Assembly: GCA_016204035.1 (NCBI GenBank)
Contig: JACQLN010000003.1
Span: 1 to 7,523 of the forward strand
Direction: 5' to 3'
Length of the DNA: 7,523 nucleotides
DNA from: Parcubacteria group bacterium
GTDB lineage: Bacteria; Patescibacteriota; Minisyncoccia; JACQLN01
The notes under the pieces were generated by a model that worked only from the letters and a program-made list of their open reading frames with translations, was not told where the DNA came from and searched no databases. Shown here piece by piece: positions 5,166 to 7,523 of the stretch (its first letter is position 1; the number at the start of each line of letters is the position of its first letter). The position numbers and the translations under genes are program-made.

Positions 5166-7468
5166 TGTTATTCAACCCGCGGCTGAATAGTTCTATTTAT
5201 ATGAACGTGACTAAGCCGCGGGTTTTGATTTTCTCATTGGCCTATTTTCCGCTAGTGGGCGGAGCAGAGGTTGCTATCAAGGAGATTACCAGCCGTTTGG
5301 ATGGTGTTTTTGATTTTGATTTGATAACTTTGCGATTTGATAGAAGTCATGCGAGACATGAAGTCATGGGTGATGTTAGTGTCTATAGGATCGATGGTAA
5401 TAAGATTGTCTATCCCATTAAGGCGGCGCTTTTAGCGTTAAAACTTCATCGAAAGAAAAAGTATAAGGTTTGTTGGTCCATAATGGCCGCCTACGCCGGT
5501 TTCGCGGCTTTGTTTTTTAAGTTATTTAACCCCAGAATCCCAATGTTTTTGACTTTGCAGGAAGGCGATTCCGAAAAACATATTTTGAGGCGTGTGGGTA
5601 TTTTTTATCCTTTATGGCGGTTGATTTTTAAGAAAGCGGATTATATTCAAGCCATTAGCAATTATTTAGCCGATTTTGCGAGGCGTCACGGCGCAGTTTG
5701 CCCTGTGGAGGTAGTGCCGAATGGTGTTGATTTAAGTAAATTCCAAATTCCAAATTCCAAATTACAAATAAATCCCAAAGTCCAAAACCAAAATATTAAA
5801 ACAATAGTCACAACTTCGCGGTTGGTTTACAAGAATGGGATTGATATTCTTATTCGTGCAGTTGCGGAATTGAAAAGGTTTCGGGCTTTAAGTTTCAGGC
5901 TTCAAGTTTTGGGCGATGGTCCTGATCGCCTCAAACTGGAGAAACTGGCTGACGATCTCGGCGTTTCCGGTAAGATTAAATTCATCGGCCATGTTGATCC
6001 CAATTTGATTCCGCATTATTTGTCTCAAGCCGATATATTCATCCGCCCTTCCCGTTCGGAGGGTTTAGGCAATTCTTTTTTAGAGGCCATGGCGGCCGGT
6101 TTGCCGGTTATTGGCACTGATGTCGGCGGCATAGCCGACTTTTTGAAAGATGGCGAGACCGGCTTGTTTTGTCAGGTTGATGATCCTAAAGATTTGGCCG
6201 AGAAGATAGCAATGGTTTTGAGCGATACCGGATTGTCTAAAAAGTTATCAGACAACGGTCGGAGATTGGTGGAAGTGCATTATTCTTGGGGTCCTATCGC
6301 GGAGAGGGTCGCCTGTATCTTCAATCAACTTATAACTTTTAACTTAAAACTAAAAACTAAAATCTTGCTGGCCACCGGCATTTATCCCCCGGAAATAGGC
6401 GGGCCGGCCACTTATGCCGCTTTACTGGGAAAAGAGCTGCCCCGGCGGGGTATCGGTGTTACCGTGTTGCCGTTTAGAACCGTAAGAAATTGGCCGGTGG
6501 GGATTCGTCATTTTTTTTATTTTGTAAAAACTTTACATTTGGCTTGGCGGCACGATTTTATTTTAGCCCAAGACACCATCAGTGTCGGTTTACCTTCTAT
6601 GCTGGCGGCTAAATTCTTAGGGAAACGGTTTTTAATTCGTGTTCCCGGGGATTATGTGTGGGAACAATCTACACAGCGTTTCGGAGTTAAAGATTCCATA
6701 GATGATTTTCAAAACAGGCGATATGGCTTTAAGGTGGAATTTTTGCGGCGGATTCAAAAGTTTGTGGTAAGTCAAGCCGATATAATCATCACTCCCAGCA
6801 ACTATTTTCGTGACTTGGTTCGCGGCTGGGTTAAAGATAAAGATAAGGTGGTGACGATATACAATGGGATAGATCTAAAAATTTCTAATTCCCAATTTCT
6901 AATTTCTAAACAAATTTCAAATCCTAACTCCCAAACCCTAAAAACTATCATTTCGGCGGGACGGCTGGTGCCGTGGAAGGGATTTGATATGGTTATAGAG
7001 ATGATGCGTGATTTGCCGGATTGGAAGTTGGTTATAGTCGGCGATGGACCGGAGCGCGAAGCACTCAAATCACAAATCACAAATCACAAGTTGCAAGATC
7101 GGGTCAAGCTTTTAGGTCAAATTCCGAGGGAGGAATTGATGCAAAAAATGAGCGAAACCGATATATTTATTCTTAATACCTCGTTTGAAAGTTTTTCTTT
7201 TCAAATAGTGGAAGCGATGAGTTTGGGTATTCCGGTTATTGCCACCAATATCGGCAATCTTTCGGAAATTATAGAAAGCGGCGTTGACGGCATATTGGTG
7301 GAACCGAATAATAAAGAACAATTTTTAAGTGCCGTAAACAAGTTGGATCAAGACGAAAACTTTAGAAAGGCCATAGCCGAAAAAGCTAAAATAAAAGCCC
7401 AAAAATTTTCCATAAATAATACCATAAGAAATTTAGTTGATCTGTTGAATCAAAAGACATGGAATTAA
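5165..7468 (+). CDS. Tandem two-domain GT4-family glycosyltransferase fusion
   Basis: Encodes 767 residues, twice the usual 350-400 of a GT4 (Glycos_transf_1) enzyme, and contains two complete GT-B units. Unit 1 (about 17-385) has PLVGGAE (29-35), NGVD (186-189), SRLVYKNG (218-225), GDGP (250-253) and the EX7E pair E299/E307 in a SEGLGNSFLEAM context. Unit 2 (about 398-767) has PPEIGGP (408-414), PGDYVWE (494-500), NGID (567-570), GRLVPWKG (599-606), GDGP (626-629) and E675/E683. Both EX7E pairs and both GDG motifs are intact, so both halves are probably active. Such enzymes transfer a sugar from a nucleotide donor onto envelope glycans at the inner face of the membrane. Donor and acceptor cannot be read from sequence. 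No membrane helix is evident. AT-rich tandem repeats interrupt the gene at five places, including the fusion point (388-400). ATG 5165 overlaps the preceding stop, implying coupling; GTG 5162 or ATG 5201 are alternatives, the last giving the most typical GT4 N-terminus. No good Shine-Dalgarno is seen for any of them. Confidence 0.9.
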   Translation: MLFNPRLNSSIYMNVTKPRVLIFSLAYFPLVGGAEVAIKEITSRLDGVFDFDLITLRFDRSHARHEVMGDVSVYRIDGNKIVYPIKAALLALKLHRKKKYKVCWSIMAAYAGFAALFFKLFNPRIPMFLTLQEGDSEKHILRRVGIFYPLWRLIFKKADYIQAISNYLADFARRHGAVCPVEVVPNGVDLSKFQIPNSKLQINPKVQNQNIKTIVTTSRLVYKNGIDILIRAVAELKRFRALSFRLQVLGDGPDRLKLEKLADDLGVSGKIKFIGHVDPNLIPHYLSQADIFIRPSRSEGLGNSFLEAMAAGLPVIGTDVGGIADFLKDGETGLFCQVDDPKDLAEKIAMVLSDTGLSKKLSDNGRRLVEVHYSWGPIAERVACIFNQLITFNLKLKTKILLATGIYPPEIGGPATYAALLGKELPRRGIGVTVLPFRTVRNWPVGIRHFFYFVKTLHLAWRHDFILAQDTISVGLPSMLAAKFLGKRFLIRVPGDYVWEQSTQRFGVKDSIDDFQNRRYGFKVEFLRRIQKFVVSQADIIITPSNYFRDLVRGWVKDKDKVVTIYNGIDLKISNSQFLISKQISNPNSQTLKTIISAGRLVPWKGFDMVIEMMRDLPDWKLVIVGDGPEREALKSQITNHKLQDRVKLLGQIPREELMQKMSETDIFILNTSFESFSFQIVEAMSLGIPVIATNIGNLSEIIESGVDGILVEPNNKEQFLSAVNKLDQDENFRKAIAEKAKIKAQKFSINNTIRNLVDLLNQKTWN
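5174..5224. repeat. 11-bp inverted repeat around the glycosyltransferase start
   Basis: AACCCGCGGCT (5174-5184) is the exact reverse complement of AGCCGCGGGTT (5214-5224), with 29 nt between the arms. The loop contains the alternative ATG at 5201, and the second arm covers codons of the conserved N-terminus. In RNA this GC-rich stem could hide or expose the internal start or cause an early pause. It could also be a protein-binding palindrome. It is followed by a T-rich stretch, but not a clean run. Confidence 0.6.
5738..5800 (+). repeat. Heptanucleotide repeat tract 1 in glycosyltransferase
   Basis: AAATTCC occurs three times in direct succession (5738-5758), then AAATTAC (5759-5765). Increasingly degenerate 7-nt units follow (such as TCCCAAA, GTCCAAA) to about 5800, for a total close to nine units or 63 nt. 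It is read as K, N, Q, S and I rich residues 192-212. These lie between the NGVD motif and the first strand of the C-terminal Rossmann half, a loop that varies in GT4 enzymes. The far boundary is judged by eye. Confidence 0.85.
5879..5906 (+). repeat. 14-nt tandem duplication in glycosyltransferase
   Basis: TTTCGGGCTTTAAG (5879-5892) is followed directly by TTTCAGGCTTCAAG (5893-5906), identical at 12 of 14 bases. The 14-nt unit is twice the 7-nt period of the other tracts. It encodes residues 239-248, between a helix and the strand leading to the GDGP motif. The loop length looks normal for the family, so it may replace sequence rather than add to it. Confidence 0.65.
6328..6362 (+). repeat. 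Heptanucleotide repeat tract at the domain fusion point
   Basis: Five consecutive 7-nt units ACTTATA, ACTTTTA, ACTTAAA, ACTAAAA, ACTAAAA fill 6328-6362. They encode residues 388-400, exactly between the last helix of unit 1 and the first strand of unit 2 (KILLATGIYPP). The unit resembles the other tracts in length and AT content but has its own sequence. Confidence 0.8.
6880..6942 (+). repeat. Heptanucleotide repeat tract 3 in glycosyltransferase
   Basis: AATTTCT, AATTCCC, AATTTCT, AATTTCT (6880-6907) are followed by degenerate units in the same 7-nt phase (AAACAAA, TTTCAAA, TCCTAAC, TCCCAAA, CCCTAAA) to 6942, nine units or 63 nt in all. The tract encodes residues 572-593, between NGID and the strand preceding SAGRLVPWKG. 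This is the same loop of unit 2 that tract 1 occupies in unit 1. Confidence 0.8.
7066..7100 (+). repeat. Heptanucleotide repeat tract 4 in glycosyltransferase
   Basis: CAAATCA occurs three times without change (7066-7086), followed by CAAGTTG and CAAGATC, which keep the phase but may be native sequence. The perfect part is 21 nt, so it adds seven residues without shifting frame. It encodes residues around 634-641, just after GDGPEREAL, in a surface helix region of the C-terminal Rossmann half. Confidence 0.8.
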
Positions 7469-7523
7469 AGCCGCAAAAAAAGAAAGAGCATTATTTTAAG
7501 TCAAAATATAACAGTCTGGAAAG
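7459..7523 (+). CDS. Start of a downstream gene, cut by window end
   Basis: An ATG at 7459 opens a frame of 21 codons that runs off the window and reads MELKPQKKKEHYFKSKYNSLE. It overlaps the last 10 bases of the glycosyltransferase gene, which implies the same operon and translational coupling. The start is strongly basic and polar, with no signal peptide or membrane helix. The HYFKSKYNSLE segment faintly recalls the N-terminus of SAM-dependent methyltransferases found in glycan loci, but this is only an impression. No clear Shine-Dalgarno is present. Confidence 0.55.
   Translation, partial: MELKPQKKKEHYFKSKYNSLE

Noticed and set aside
5738..7100. CRISPR array or variable-number loci of intergenic type
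   Set aside because: Units are 7 nt without spacers and are read through as protein, so they do not resemble CRISPR repeats.

Overview
The window looks like a piece of a Candidatus Patescibacteria (CPR, probably Parcubacteria-like) chromosome. This is inferred from three things: a very large secreted protein with a peptidoglycan-binding domain, a TTP linker and beta-rich modules; short AT-rich tandem repeats inserted in frame into a glycosyltransferase gene; and tightly overlapping genes, several without a Shine-Dalgarno site. TGA closes the TPR gene at a normal gene overlap, so the standard bacterial code fits better than the TGA=Gly code of Gracilibacteria/SR1. No marker gene is present, so this placement is tentative. 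All supported genes are on the + strand.

Layout. Bases 1-426 hold no convincing gene. They carry two promoter-like sites and a good Shine-Dalgarno site before a 1274-residue secreted surface (S-layer-like) protein at 427-4251. A cluster of hairpins, ending in a textbook intrinsic terminator (4294-4328), closes that unit. A second unit follows: a membrane-anchored TPR protein (4359-5165), a double-headed GT4 glycosyltransferase (5165-7468) that starts on the last base of the TPR stop codon, and the first 21 codons of another gene (from 7459) that overlaps the glycosyltransferase end.

How they may work together (inference). The first gene supplies an abundant wall-associated surface protein. 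The second unit looks like an envelope-glycan operon in which two glycosyl transfers are carried out by one fused polypeptide, with a TPR protein at the membrane as a possible scaffold.

The most unusual signal is inside the glycosyltransferase gene. Four tracts have a 7-nt period (5738-5800, 6328-6362, 6880-6942, 7066-7086) and a fifth is a 14-nt duplication (5879-5906). Two of them sit in the same structural loop of the two halves, and one lies exactly at the domain fusion point. Where the repeat unit would create an in-frame TAA, the actual copy carries a base that avoids it.
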